A stretch of DNA of 64,000 bases, taken from NCBI GenBank assembly GCA_024704765.1, contig JAKMXF010000066.1:627854-691853 (forward strand), read 5' to 3'. Below, in pieces: positions 33,301 to 48,300 of the stretch (position 1 is the stretch's first letter; each line of letters opens with the position of its first letter). Made by a program: the position numbers and the translations under genes. Source of the stretch: Oopsacas minuta. Lineage: Eukaryota; Porifera; Hexactinellida; Lyssacinosida; Leucopsacidae. The notes under the pieces were generated by a model. It did not search any database and was not told the origin of the DNA. It was given only the letters and a program-made list of their open reading frames with translations.

Positions 33301-36300
33301 ATTTCAATATTTACCATACAAAGATTAAACATACTTCAGCAGCTAGCTTTGTTTTGAGTGCCGGAGACCCGAATAGTGTCGGGGTTTGAGTTAAAGGCTG
33401 TTTGCCAAGCTTTAAGTTAGAAGCAAATAGATTTTTGTTCTGACATAGATGGAAGAATTGTGTTACTTCAATTTGTAGTTTTATATTTTCTAGGTAAGCG
33501 TTGAGGTCTGCTATCGGTTTAGATTCTTGTTTAACCTAAAAGCCACAAAATAAGATATTTCTCTCTGAATGAAATCACAGAAAAGTTGAAATACACTTCC
33601 ATATTTGGGCATAAATATCGTTATTTAATTAGGACACAGAATAATTTGAATTTTTAGAAATCTACTCGAATAGAGCTGTAAATAGCAAAAGTATAATTAA
33701 GGACTTCACTTAGGCGTTATACAAACAAAGAAGCCCTGAGGTCATTTGGTTGGCTCCATTGTGTCATTGAACTTTGTCCGGTGGGTATTCGCTAGTGCAT
33801 GAAAATAGAAGCCAATTATACGTAAAGTAACATTAGATAACGCATAACTACAGACTCATTGCTGAAGTATAAAACCCAAGAAAAATGGAAAGACTTAAAA
33901 CAAGCGCTAATAAATAGAGATGGGAAGTGGATGTGAAAATTGCTATAGGAAAAATAGAAGTTGTATTCTATGTTTCTGCATGTTTCTATTTATTCTTTCA
34001 TCGATTGCAATCGCTGTCGTTTTAATTTCTGGTATCTTAATGATAATACAGGTATTTCAACTGATAGGCGATGCACGAGTTGATGACAGCCAAATTACAA
34101 GAGCTGAATTAATCGATAACTTTAGTGATCACTGGCTAGTCATGACTTCATCGTTTTTCCTACTTATAATTATCTCCATTTTGTATCTTTGCATGCATTT
34201 ATCATGTATTTGTCACTTGATAAGGAGGAATAAACAGTACGATAAACAAAAGAAACAGAATGAGAAGGGGACTGAATCAAGTCCCTTACTTAAGAAGAAA
34301 GGAAAATTAGTTGTTGGAAAGGATAGAGGAGTTATTGACATGGATCATGCAAGAGAAGAGTTTTACTAGATATTTGTTTTGTTGATTATTTATTTATCTT
34401 TATAATATATTTGGAGGTTTAATTGTAGAAGAGATAATTCTTTGTCTTCATTCCTGTTTTTCTAGCATAGATAGCCTTGAGGCATATTAAAACTGTAAGC
34501 AATGCAATCGCCGATTCAAATACTTTATACAAATCTCTTACTTCATTTAATAAACACCAAAATATATTTGGCTATTTATTCGTATTTCACATTTGTAGAA
34601 AGAGGTTTAATGAGTCATTACATGCAAATACAATAGAATAGGTATGCTTAGCATTATTATTATACACATAATAATAGACACATATTTATAATATCAGTAT
34701 ATACCACTAAAACCCTCTCTTCTTTCGCAATAAACGAGACAAATGTCTGAGTGAGCGTAAGGCTACACAACACAAACAGAGCAGACCACCAGAGGTAGCA
34801 AGGAATACAAAAATAGAACCAGGAAATATAAAAAATATAAAAAACATAGTACAAGCACAAATAGAAAGTAAAACAATTACTACACAAATAACGAAAGACG
34901 ATGAAGCTACTGTTGAGATAGCGATACAGCCACAAATACAAATTACACTAACAACGCTCACAAAAACAAAGAAAGACACCGAAGTTACTCCTGCAGTTGA
35001 GATACAAGCACAAAGACATAATACACTAATAACTACACCAATAATTACAAAAACAACCAAGGATGATTGAATTGATAGCGCGATACTTACACCTGCTATC
35101 GTCCAAGTTATCGGATCATTTAAGAAGAAATAAAATGAGATTACTCTGGTCATATTATAGTGTCTATATTAGCACACAGTAAGCCTACAATGCTATTATC
35201 TCAGCATCGGATTACAAGAAATACAAAGCTTTAATAATAATAGACAAATATGATAAGGAAGAAAACAATAACAAGAACTGATAGCAATTATACACAAAGT
35301 TAAACGGATACTACGACGTAGTTCATTATTACTGCTATTAGTTATCATCTGGAGCACCTAATAATGTAGGGTATTCATGTGGGAATAGAGTATTATAAGC
35401 AGGCGGATGTGACATTGTGCTGGCTACATCATTTCGTATGGAAGTACGACTTTCCTGGCTCGGTAAGTTTGGCATATGCAAATCTGAATAGTAGCGTTTC
35501 GTTATGAATGGAAATTTGACACATAACTTCACACAAGAATAGAGGAGAAAAGCAAATATGAAAAGGAGGATGAAAAGGAGGATAAGGATAATAAAAGCAA
35601 AACTAGAAAGCAATAGAAATAGAAGAGTAGCAAAAAGCGAAGATGTAACAACTACTCCTGAGATCGCAATTATTGGAAGTACGAATATGCTGAAACATAT
35701 GTAAGAGCATTTGTTGTAGGACCTCATTAATAACCTAGCAAAATTATAGAAATTAATTAGTTTCATACTTTATATCGCCAAAAGGTACATACACAAAGCC
35801 TACAATCATATTAAGCATCAAATTACACCTGACAATAATATTGAACAACAAGTCATGCATAGAGCGGTAATCTTATTAAAAGAATAAGTGAGACAATAAT
35901 AATAATAACAAAACTTCCAAATCCTCACAATGTATTTGATAATAATATTCTATTTATAAAAATACACATTAAAACACGATAATAATGGCATATACAAACA
36001 CTATACTACCACTTCACTAGCTGGTACTTGATTATAAGTGGGTATTATCCTAGCTCTATCTCCAGCAGATATTGCGTTATAGGAAGGAGGAGGAGTACGT
36101 GTTGGAAATGAACCAATACCTTGTTCATGATGTGCTTGGGGGTTAATAAATGCATGCTCATCCTCATCATATGCCTGTTGTTGATGTTGGTCTTCTTCTT
36201 GTTCTTTCTTTCTCCATAAAGGTTGACGGCATTGTAAATATAAACAACAAACAAAAAATTGACAAGAACACACTGATAATATTAGTAGGAAACAAGTAGC

Positions 36301-39300
36301 AATTCCAGATAGAACAAAGTTACCATTTGATTGATCTGAGAACAAAAGTATTGCAAGTACAAATCCAGTTATTATGATAAATGGAAGAAGAGTGGTTGAC
36401 AAGCAGAGACAAGAATAGACCAAAAGTTTCTCACATATAAGGCAACTCTTTCCCATCTTAGAATAATATTAAGAATATATGGCAGTATAATATGAGATAA
36501 TTCATATATATCAAGGATTGGGCCTACCGATACAGTATCTAGGATATAATTCTAAGAAAGTATTAAATTACAATACTGAAGAAAAGATACAGATTCAAGA
36601 AGAGTATTAACCAAATAAATTCAGTAGAAATGCAGAAGAACTTTGCTAGTACTTACAGATTATAATTCTCATTCAGAACACGTATTAATCTCAATAATGT
36701 AAATTTCCTGCAAATAACAATACTATGAAATAATTAATCAACTGGAAAATAAAGATTCTCTCTCGTTGCCAGGTTCAACACGTGTTGACGTATACATAGG
36801 TGGAGGAGTAGGTCGATTAGCTAGCACACCAGAATTATAGAATCTCCTCTCAATGTTTCTGTCATTATAAGCACAATTAGTCTCATTTTCTATTCTAATA
36901 TTCTGCCTTCTATTCTCCCAACGTTCCTCTCTTAGTTTGTACATAATAGTACAGGAATAGCATATACAACCGAGTATAGATACAATTAGCAACGTAGTAG
37001 AACATATTAAATAAATCTCATCAAATGGAAGAGTCCCTGGTGTCGCGATGGATTCTCTATGAACATGATCTATTACCCCAAGACATGACACTATTATGCC
37101 AGCTATGAAACAGAAAGGTAACAGAAATGCTGTACAGCAAATAAACGATTTGATTATCGTTTCGTCTGTAGAATAGTTCTTCATAATAAGAAATACAAAA
37201 TTATTCAAAATATTATCTTTGTAGAGATGTCCATAATATGCTGATCGGGTATTATAAGTATATTATAGAGGTAATTCCATATAAGGAGGGAAATTTGAAA
37301 TAATGACTCATACAGCGTAAGAGAATATGCAGCTGATATTATTACACGACTTGTATAAAGTATAAACAAAGAGACTGTTCAATAGGGGTGTGTGGAGCCA
37401 ATGGTAGTCCATGGACGACACCAGGGGGTCCACAGAATGTGTCAAAATTGGTTGGGAACCGCTGTTTAGTGTGGTCGTGTACTTCAACTGAGAGTGGATA
37501 TTAAATTGATAACACTTCATAAGGTAATATAATATCTGATAGAACAAATAATAGAATATTATGCGTAAAGTTAACTATAAAGAAGACGATTCACATTGAT
37601 AAATGTAAAAAAATGAGGAAATTAATTTTCGCGTTTATAACAATAGCCGCAGTTATGTGGTTTGGGTTATACTTTTCATACTTACTTGTAGATGTACTTC
37701 TTCGTATTTCTGACCTTGGAACAACTTATACGTTATATTACAATGCTTCTTGTGACGTAAAGAATAGCTCAGTACCTTGCATTAACGATAGAAATGTAAC
37801 TCATGAATCGTTTTGTGATGGTATTATGCATTCATTCGTGCTAAATACTGTGAGTACTACAGTAGAAGGAGCGATTACGTGTACATGGACAGCTGTATCA
37901 TTTTTCTTTATTACGTGTACGGTCCCAATTATTGACAGAATAACTCAAGTGAATATAGTAAATAAGAAACTGAGTCTACAAGTTATAAATCTACAAAGAC
38001 AGTTATCTGAGAGAGCAAGGGTTATCGTTAGGAGAGCTGACAATGCTCTACCCCCCTATACAGAGGAAGCAGATGAAAGAGGGAGGCTGTTAACAGAGGA
38101 TCGATTGCCAAGATACGATACAGTCGATAATCCTGCAAACTAAGTGAAAGAGTCTATCAAACAAAAGAGTTTATATATCCTATTTTGTAAAAAGTATATT
38201 TCCTTGTTGTAAGTACTCAATCTTGGATTAAAATGTTAATTAAAAGTATTTTTAAGTACAGTGTGTGCAGAGGTAGTCCACGGACGACAGCAGGGGGTCC
38301 ACAGAATGTGTTATATTGCTATAATGGGACCACAGGTCAAAAGTGTTGGGAACCGCTGAGAGAGAGGGATTATCAAATTTTCATGTATTCCTTCATACGA
38401 TAAATTTCTAACTAGCATATATTGCTAATTTGAATGTATTTAAACCATGGATAATAGAGAAGAAATACAGAGGAGTATTGTATTACTAATTAGGCAATAT
38501 TGTACAAATATATAAATGAGGAATAAGCTACAAACTATATTCTCTAATTGTGTAATTAATAACCTTAAAGAATGGTTCATATAACAATTCGTGGTAAAAT
38601 TCATATATTCTATTGCATATTTATTCCCTTCACCTTAGCAACCTGGGTGCTATTAATAATAGCTATCCCATGGTCTATAATACAGCTTAATTTCCAAAAT
38701 TCATGCAATGATGCACATTGTCAACCGATAAAATATGGAGCTATTTTAAATATATTATTATCAGTGGTTATCATCCTATGTTGCTTGACAACGTTCCCGT
38801 TCATATGGTATTTAGTTCGTATCGTTACAAGCAATACAATCACAACACTACGAGAGAGTGACAACAGCACAGAGAGGGGAAATAGACCTTCATTCAGTAT
38901 CAGAGATAGTTTACTGCCTTCCTATAGGACCGCTACTGCAATAAGAAATGATAATATAGAGATTAGCAGTGGAAGAAGTGTACCTGATGAGTCATTAGTA
39001 GCAGATGGTTATAGTATGCAGAATTGAAGTAATGATTCAAAAACTTTGTTATAATTATTCACTGAGAGTTGAGGCTATTTTAATGAAATATTTTAAGATA
39101 TGAATTGTGGGTAAATTCTATAGTGGTCATATTGTTCAATCGATTGATCAAACTTTAACTGCCAAAAAGGTTTGAAAATATACACATTAGAAGAATTACC
39201 CATACACCAATTATGTCAATAGGACAACTAGATTTATGATGACAGCGCGGCACAGACGTCGTACACGTCTTCCATCTCCCTACACGTAGAAACTGTATTA

Positions 39301-42300
39301 AATAGATGAAAGTGAATTGCTATACATTTGCTGTACTAAGCAAATCCACAATACTTAGTTCACTATTTAAATGGATAGGTTATTAATATGTAACTACACA
39401 ATCACAAAATCTTATCAAATTACACGTAAGATCAGAAATATAAGAGCTTTAGGCATAAAATGCATTACTACAAGACTTGACTAATAATTCATTTAACTCT
39501 AGCATAAATATTGTATTCATATACTCCAATACTTAGGAACAGTTTTTGCAAATCATCTTTGAAATACAGTGGATGCCATACATGTTCTTATAACTGGTAT
39601 TAAATATACAGGAATATTTGGGAACCGTTTTCCAGAGGATGGTGCTTATATCCGGCATCCACTGTACATTGGGTATTTAACACTTTCAGAAGTGTTAAGT
39701 CCCAGTACATAGAGCTAATTGGAAGCTCCACTTAATTAAGGAAAACTGTTAGGATGAAAAGTTAACTAAAAACTTCCCATAAGCCATCATAATTAACATA
39801 TTTACAAAAGATTATTTTGTAATTAGCTATAAATATGTGTTCGTCTTCACTCCGTATAGTATCATTTGCCTGTGCATTCGGAGTGCTAACAATCCTTCTA
39901 ACTCTCTCAATAATATCAGGACTATATTTATTCGTCCTATCGTGGTCAGAATTCTGCCAATCTGTTCCTACAACATGTGAAGAATGTGAAACTTTATCAA
40001 CTAACTGTGATTATCTAATCGCATCTACATCCTTACTATCAGCCCAATCAGCATTAATAATCCTATGTTTCTATACGATAATATGCTTCTATGTGACTAT
40101 CAAACGAAACACAACTGATATATTGGAACCAGAACCAAGTGTTGAACTACCAACACCTTTCATAATGGCAGACACATCCAGGAACCCTGTATGCACACCA
40201 CATATCCTTCCTGAATATTCAGAGGCTCTTAGTGATAGAGAATGTTTGATCAGACCAAGACAACCTCCAAACTACGCTGACATTAACTAATATTGAATTA
40301 TCTGTGTGTGTAATCATACATTTTATTCAATTGTTTGTTTTATTAATCAAAAATACTTTTACTTAACTGTAGGCTGTAATTCTATTGGTCAATACACTTG
40401 ATTAAGTATAACTATACTAATTTATCATATGATTAATCATATTATCACCTTTTGAGGATATTTCAAAATTGTCCTCGAGATTAGCTTCCACCTGTAAGTC
40501 AGAGGTAAACAGGGCTGTAATAGTCGATTCTATCACTTGCGAAGGTCTAACACGATTATTTACTTAAGATTTGAAATTCTTACTAAAATAGAGTTTTAGT
40601 AGAATATTATAGTTCCAATAATCAAATGAAATTCATTTTAGGGAAATCAAGCAATTTTGAGATATTAAATCCTAGAAATACTAAAATACAAAAATACAAA
40701 AAGTTAACAAATAGCCCTAAACTAATGACTAGTTATTAATAATACAAGGAAACCTCTTCTGAGAGAGTAGATTATTTTCATTTGATTTAGGATCTCTTCC
40801 AACGACAGTCCCGTAATCTGGGAGATCATTTAATAGACGCTCTGTGTCCGGCGCGGATGGGGAGGTAATTGGGTCAACATGTGTTGGGGGGTCTCTTGGG
40901 ATGTATGGGCGTTGTATTTCCGGTTTAGGTATAACTCTATTGATCCTCTGTATCTCAACATGTAGTCCGGTATTCGTAGCTCGTAGATCTTCTATATCCT
41001 CCTTCAGCCTAGCTATAGCCCGATTCAACTTCCTTTTTGTACTTCGGTTCGTTTTCAAACACATGAAAAACATGAAAGTTGAAAAAACAACGAGAATGAG
41101 TGCAAATAAATTATTCAAAATAGCTGTTGATGGTAAGAAGCAATTATCCAAACCGAATTCTGTAGAGAAATGCTTGTAATTCAAACAAGTCTGTTTAATA
41201 TCACTAAAATTGATATTAGTTAGTACGAGTAGCGTGGGAGAAGATACAGATACGAAGATTAAAGATATAATCAGCGGAATAGACAATAAGATAAATAGGA
41301 TAATCTCGAATTTGATTTTACACATCTTGGGGTAAGAATAAGATTTGCTAAATAAAATATACAAACACTACAGTTTAGGCATATATAAGTATTTGAAATA
41401 TGAGATATGGGAGATTTGATATGCGTATTTCTAACAGGTATAATTAATTAATACATGGATATATATGGGACTTTTCCAGTTCACGATATTGTCATTTCAA
41501 ATATACAACCACGTATATTCTGCAACAAGACACATAACTAACTATCAAATACAGTTATATGTAAGTTTATTAAACGACTATGCTATATTACTCATGAAGA
41601 ATACACTAATGATAGATAGATGAAGTAATAACTAATTATTGGTGTTAATTAGCTAAATATTAAATATCTAAGAAATATCCCAATAAACTTATTTCACACA
41701 TAAAATACTAACTGCTTTAGGGATGTGGGTACTTATAGTATAAGAGTTGGTTCACCTGATTGGGCTGAGGTTCCTCTCCAATAACAGCCCCGTAGTTGGG
41801 AAGATGGTCGATTAAAGAGTCAGTTTCTTCACCAGTTTCTAGATCTTCTCTAGCACATGGAAGGTACTCTAATTCAGTCATTTGTTGACTTGTATTTTGC
41901 ATGTCATTTCGTATTGGATTAGTGTTTGGCTGTCCTCTCACTCTCTGAGACTCAACATGCAATGCCCCTATTTCATCATGTAACTCAGTTATTTCAAACG
42001 TGAGTAACCTCACTTCCTTTCCCCATTTCTTCTTAGTATCCGCGTAAGCGTTTCGAAATAGTAAAATGATTACAACCGAAGTAATTACAAGACAAATGCT
42101 CAACAAATTATGGAAAATCCTGAGCAATGGTAATATGCATTGATTCAAATCATCATCAGTCGTATGATTAAGATAATGAATACATATATCTTTTAAACCA
42201 TCGACATTAGTATTAGTTAATAGAAGCAATAAAACTGATGATATGGCTATGTAGAGGACGGATACAGTGAATGGTATAGCGAATATCACAATACACCATC

Positions 42301-45300
42301 TTACTTGGCAACAAGGCATTTTTATTATTGGGGATACGATCTATAGCAATCTAGTTGCTTATAAATACAGTTGTATGTTTGTTCGTTTACTAATCAGCTA
42401 CGCTATATGAGTCATAGTGTGAATAGGCTGAAAAGATTCGTAATTTATAGATGAGGTAATGACTAAATTGTGGCATTAGATTATTCTCTGATATAATTAA
42501 CAGGGGCTGACTAGAGCTTGGGGTGTCAGGGGTAATTGTTATATACAACCATAAACTGTAAGTAGTAAGTATAATTTAATAGGAATTAATCACAATACAT
42601 TCAAAACCTTAAAATTACGTATTTTAAACATAGAATCTAGCAATCACAGAATATATTATATTACTCATATTTGTAATATTTCAGGAGTTTGTTATTCAAG
42701 CTGAGTGTTATAGAGAAATTGCTAACAAATAAAAAAATAAATAAAGTTTAATGCTACATATGATTGCAGTGATTATATTGTGTCAGGATTTTCATCAATA
42801 ATATCCATATATGAAGGGGGACGAGATGTTACAGAGATGCCGGCTGTACCTTCAAAATTATAAGACGCGAGATTGCGAGAAGCTCGAGCACTATCCATAG
42901 TTCGTGGCCGCGAATGTCTACGCCTTATAGCTATTTGTTTCTTCAAAGTTCCTATTTTAAACTCCTTTTGTTGTACTGATATTATTAGTCCGCCAGATAA
43001 GGCAATGAAAAAAATCAAGCCAATAGTACTGATACCTAATACAATAGTAACGATGTACTTCCAAGGACTTCCTTCATCACAACTGATACCGGACCACACA
43101 GCGAAGAGATACACCAACTCCGTGGGGACAGAGCAAATAGTCCATATGACGAGAAGAGTAAAACAAGTGAGAGAGGTAGCGAAGCAACAACTGTGGTCAC
43201 AGTTTGGCATAATAACGATATTAAGGACCTTCAGCTAGACTTATCAGTTATTTCAGCTGGAGTATATCATCAAAAATGGTTTACAAAACGAGATAGAAAT
43301 TTTGGTTGAGTTATAATACCACAAATCCGTATGACAACAATTATGGTAATTAACTGGAGGAACATTGTGCAGTAGACTCCCGTAATATCAAACACGAATA
43401 TATCTAAATAACCACTAATATCGAAGTAAGTATTACGGTCCCTTGAGTTGTGATATAACAGGAGTTGGGTACACTTGAGATTATATTAATTTGATAATTT
43501 AGATAATTGCATTAATTATTATCAGCAAATTGAGCATAGGAAGGTGGATTTGAAAATGTATGATTTCTGCCTTCAACATACGGTGTATAACCAGGTAGGC
43601 TTGAGTGAAATCCCCGCAATCCGCTTAGCTGTAACCTGCTCTCCTCCAAAGATGAACTTGTGAAAGTGCCATCCTCATTTTGCCTCCAAGAATCGCTATA
43701 CCTAGAATTTACTGCGTGTAATTCATTCCATATGACAATAGTAAAGCAGCAACAAGTAGCTGCTAAACACACCAGCATCATGCCAAGTATAAACTGCATG
43801 AAGAGTACAATTAAGACAACTGCCAAACTCTCTCGGACTGTTCCAATTTTCGCATCTTTCTCATAGCCAGAAATTGAGAATAATATCGTCACGACCAATG
43901 AAGAAACTTCAATAAGCAACAGGCAAAAGCATAGATATATTGTACAGCATGAAATACAGTATTTACGCGATTTTGTCATTGTGTTTTCCCAAGCTAAAAT
44001 GTTTATAATTGTTTCGTACGAATTGTAATTTATACCGTAAATATTGCTGAGCCTACTGTAATTTCTAATTGAAATAGATATCAGTAGATTACCCAGCGTA
44101 AGCAATGAAAATCCTTGTAATATTATGTCATATGAAAGTGTCTGAAATAAGTGATTTGGATTTGTAAATATTTTCATGAAGATATTATTTCACAGGAAAA
44201 TTTGGTTGTTTGCATTTTAAGGAAATATGCAATATGCCATTATGGATTGCTGGTTTGGTTCAGGTGTTTTATGATGATTGTGCAAACACAGGAAGTAAAA
44301 GAATGGCAATTTGTGATCATTATTAAGCAACCAAAAATGTTATTCGTATTTACTTTAGAGGAAGAAATCGCAAAAAATATTTACGGTATACATATTTATA
44401 AATATGAATTGGTCATCAACAACTAAAAGATCTTCAACAAAAAGTGAAATTCTCCAATTGAGTCTCAGACCATATTTCCTAGGATTATATTTCATCTTCT
44501 TATGCTCAATAATTCTCATACAAATTATTATATTCTTAATAAAAGGCCAAACTTCTTCTGAAGTGAATTGTTACTTGGATATAAGTCTACTTGTCCTATT
44601 GATATTGGGGAATATCCCAATTGCATTTGTAAACCTAATTATCCTGAAGAAACTGAGAGGGGCGAATGCTACGATGAAACTTGATAAAAGAAGCTTATAC
44701 CAAACATCTGTGTATGCTCATACTCGAGTTTTGGAGTATAGAACTTCTTATCTCTAGATTATTCTATTTGTTCATATTTTTATTCTATTATTAATACATT
44801 ACACTTCTTTTTAACATATTTTCTAAGGACCGGGCTAGATATTATTAGAACAGTAAATCCCAGTTATAAGAAACCCTTGGGAGTAGGGATACATGTTCTT
44901 AAAACCAGCATAAAGTATAGAGGAATATATGAGAACCGTTTTCAGAAGAGGGTGCTTATATCCAGCATGTTCTTATAACAGGTATCCACTGTACTGCATA
45001 GCAGTACATACTAAGGTATAGCTGATGGCGAAGAAAATGAAACAAAAGAGTGTCAAATAATCTGCCATTGAAAATCATCAAACTTGAAACTCGCAAATAT
45101 TCTATTCAAATTGTTACAATCGATAAGAACTAGATAGCGTATATATATATATATAGGAGTATATAGGTTAAATAACTCCTAAAAGTTAAAGTTATCTGAA
45201 AATGCGCAAAGATATATTTTTCGCATTATTACTCTCACTCTATACAGTGATAGCAGAGATATCTCTAGACCTTGATGAGTACACATTACAAGATAAACAA

Positions 45301-48300
45301 GTAGGTCAGGGAGCTGGATTATTACTAAATTCAACTCCTTTTATAACAGGATTGATAATTTTGATTATTATAGTTTGTGTTATAATGTGTGTAGGAGTTG
45401 TGATTGGATGTTGTTGTAGTAAAATGGCTTATGATACTGAGAGAGAAGTTAAGAAAATACATTTGTGACTGTTTGATTGAAATGCTATTAAATGATATTA
45501 AATATTTTCTATTTATAAACTGGCTATTCGTACGGACTAGTGCTTATAGAAATTGAATCCATACGCACGACACCTATTAGGTTAAATTTTGGGCAAAATT
45601 AAGAGTTAGAAAATATTGACACCTCCCTAAAAAGGGGAGTAATGAATTGACCTATCAGATTTGGGGGTATACTCAGGACATGCAGGCTGATATTCTATTG
45701 GTTTAATTGAATATACAAGTTACATAGTGGGAATTGATTGAATACAAGGGCTATGCCAGCAGACAGGTTAAATGAATTGTTGCTAAATAACTTTCAAAAG
45801 AGATAGGTTATTCCAAGTCAGGAAATGTGCTAAATAAAACACAAAATAGTTGTATTATGAAGTTCTACTAAAACTGATAAATATGTTGGCAGAGCAAATA
45901 TTATTAATTAAATCATAGTAAATTCAACTATTGTGTTCTTGGAAAATATAATTATTCTCCATTCGATTACTCACAAATATTTATATGCACAATCTATCTC
46001 CCCAAAATACCAAGAAAATTACTCTTTGAAAGGTAATCTAAATACAGCAAATACAAGTATAAATATGGTGAAAAATTCCATTATCATCAACAGAATGACA
46101 TTACCAACTGTAGTTACAATAATAGTCATAACAGCCTCATTATACATAGCATATTACGTCATATATGTATCTGTACACACAGACAACTTATCTACTAACT
46201 CTTCAATTCACGTTATCCCTGATGGATACGTTATTAAAGATATTATAGTGCTTATAGTCAAAGGCTTAAGCGTGCTATGTGTTGGAGGGATAGTTTGTTG
46301 TATTATTTCTATTGCATGTGTTTTATATGATGGAAAATGTTAAATTAATATTATAGCTCAAATCAGCGGTCCCAACCTGGGTCCATTGACCTCTTGGTGG
46401 TCCAGGGAGGACAGCAGAGGATCCACACTCCACAGGATATGTTAAATTTGTGATGTTAATTAATAGCTCAAATATACTTTAATAATATCTACATAAGAAT
46501 ACACAAATATTAGTTAGGCTTATACACACGTGTAGCTTCCCTCCCCACGGCATGAGAGCCGTCGGTAGCTATCACTCTTTCCCTCTCAAGTACTTGAACA
46601 CGACCACTTTGTGTCAACCCGGCAACTCTAGTGATATGCTTATTAACCAATACCCCGTCAATAATAACTTGCTCTACTTCTTCGCCAACTATCAGAGGCT
46701 GTGCAGCTGGTTGATTACGTCTAACTACTTGATTGTTATAACTTCTTTGTTGTCGAGGTAGTCGTTCTCGTTGTTGTTGTTCTCCCTCACATAAACAACA
46801 ACAACACCCGTAGTACACACAACATACAATTAGACCCATTTTAAAGAAAACTGAGTCATTCAGACAATATATACATACATCAGTCCCATAGCCTATTAAA
46901 GTGTAACATTATATTGGGTATTATAGGAATAATACGTAATTACGTATATACAGAAATATGCTTAATCTACAGATAGGAATTCAAATATTTGAATTAATCT
47001 GGAAAAGTAGGATTGACTGAGAATTGTTAAGCTCCACCTTGAGTAATTTAAAAATCTCCGTTACAACATGCTTGGAATTTGGTATGATGTTAAATGTTCA
47101 ATAAATATTAAAATAATAATTCCTTACATGCTATGGGGTGATACAAATATACTATTAATACACACCAACTAGTTAGCTATCACTCTGTACTTCTACAAGT
47201 AACTAAACATTCCACTATTCGTCATTACTTATTAATCGAGCGATCATGCATGACAGGTTGTGCCACTTCCTCAGCAACTATCGTAGGATATGCAGGTGGT
47301 GGTGGTGTATCACATCTAAATACTGAGTTATCATGACCTCTCTGTTGTGGTTGAGATCTATGTTCTTCTTCCTTTTGAAGTCTTCGCCGTTCAAGTTGTT
47401 GTTCAATTTGATATTGCTGCTGCTGCTGCTGTAACCGTTGAATTCGTTCTCGTTCAAGTTGAAGTTGTTGTTCCAGCTCAAGTTGCTGCTGCTGCTGCAG
47501 TAGTAGTTGTTGAATTCGTTGCTGTTCCATTTGTAGTTGTTGTTCTATAATTTGTTCCTGTTGTTGTCTAATTTGACCTTGAAGTTGTACCATTTGTATT
47601 TGTTGTTCTACATGATGATCTTCTTGTTGTTGTCGTTGCTGTTGTTGAGTCTGTTGAATTTGTCGAATTTGTCGTTTGCGTTTTTTATTTTGTCGCTCTT
47701 CATCTGTCTCACAACATAAACAACAACAGCAAAGATAGTAAAGACAACACAATATACACATTTTAAAATGAAAACTGAGATATTCACATAATATATAGTA
47801 TGTATTGCCTAATTTCAGTGTAATCAATAGTGAGAGTTATAGGAATGTATAATGTGGAATAGATATGTTTGTTAATGTATTACTTACTTCTAATTCATTA
47901 CACACACAAACAAACCAAATACAAATCACAAACAAACAATTAAACTCAAATCAAGAAAACGGTGGAGTACAACTATCCTGTACAAACGGCTTACTGGGAT
48001 TATTACCTCCGAAAGCTGAATAGTGTCTGGTGACTTTAACTCCATCAACATATCCTGTCTCAGTCTTCTGTTCCTTAAACAAAGGAGTACGGTCTGTCGA
48101 CGGGTTTATTGTCCGAGGAGAATTTCTATTCCGGAATGAATGATAGGAAACCTGTGGAGTTACGAATTTAGCACCTTTGTGATTACCAAAATCTTCATCA
48201 CAGCAAGTTATACAACAACAAACAATACTAGGGATTAGGAATGTTATGAAAATACAGCTGGAGCATCCGAGGATTACTGCAGAAATCAGGAACTGAAAAT

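Noticed and set aside
44151-44426. 91-codon plus-strand ORF
   Set aside because: It overlaps the 43512 and 44404 genes, has no family features and no suitable start context.
47347-47550. Val-rich plus-strand ORF opposite the poly-Gln gene
   Set aside because: The minus strand encodes the Cys start, Gln coil and PPPPAY tail; the plus ORF is the repeat read backwards.
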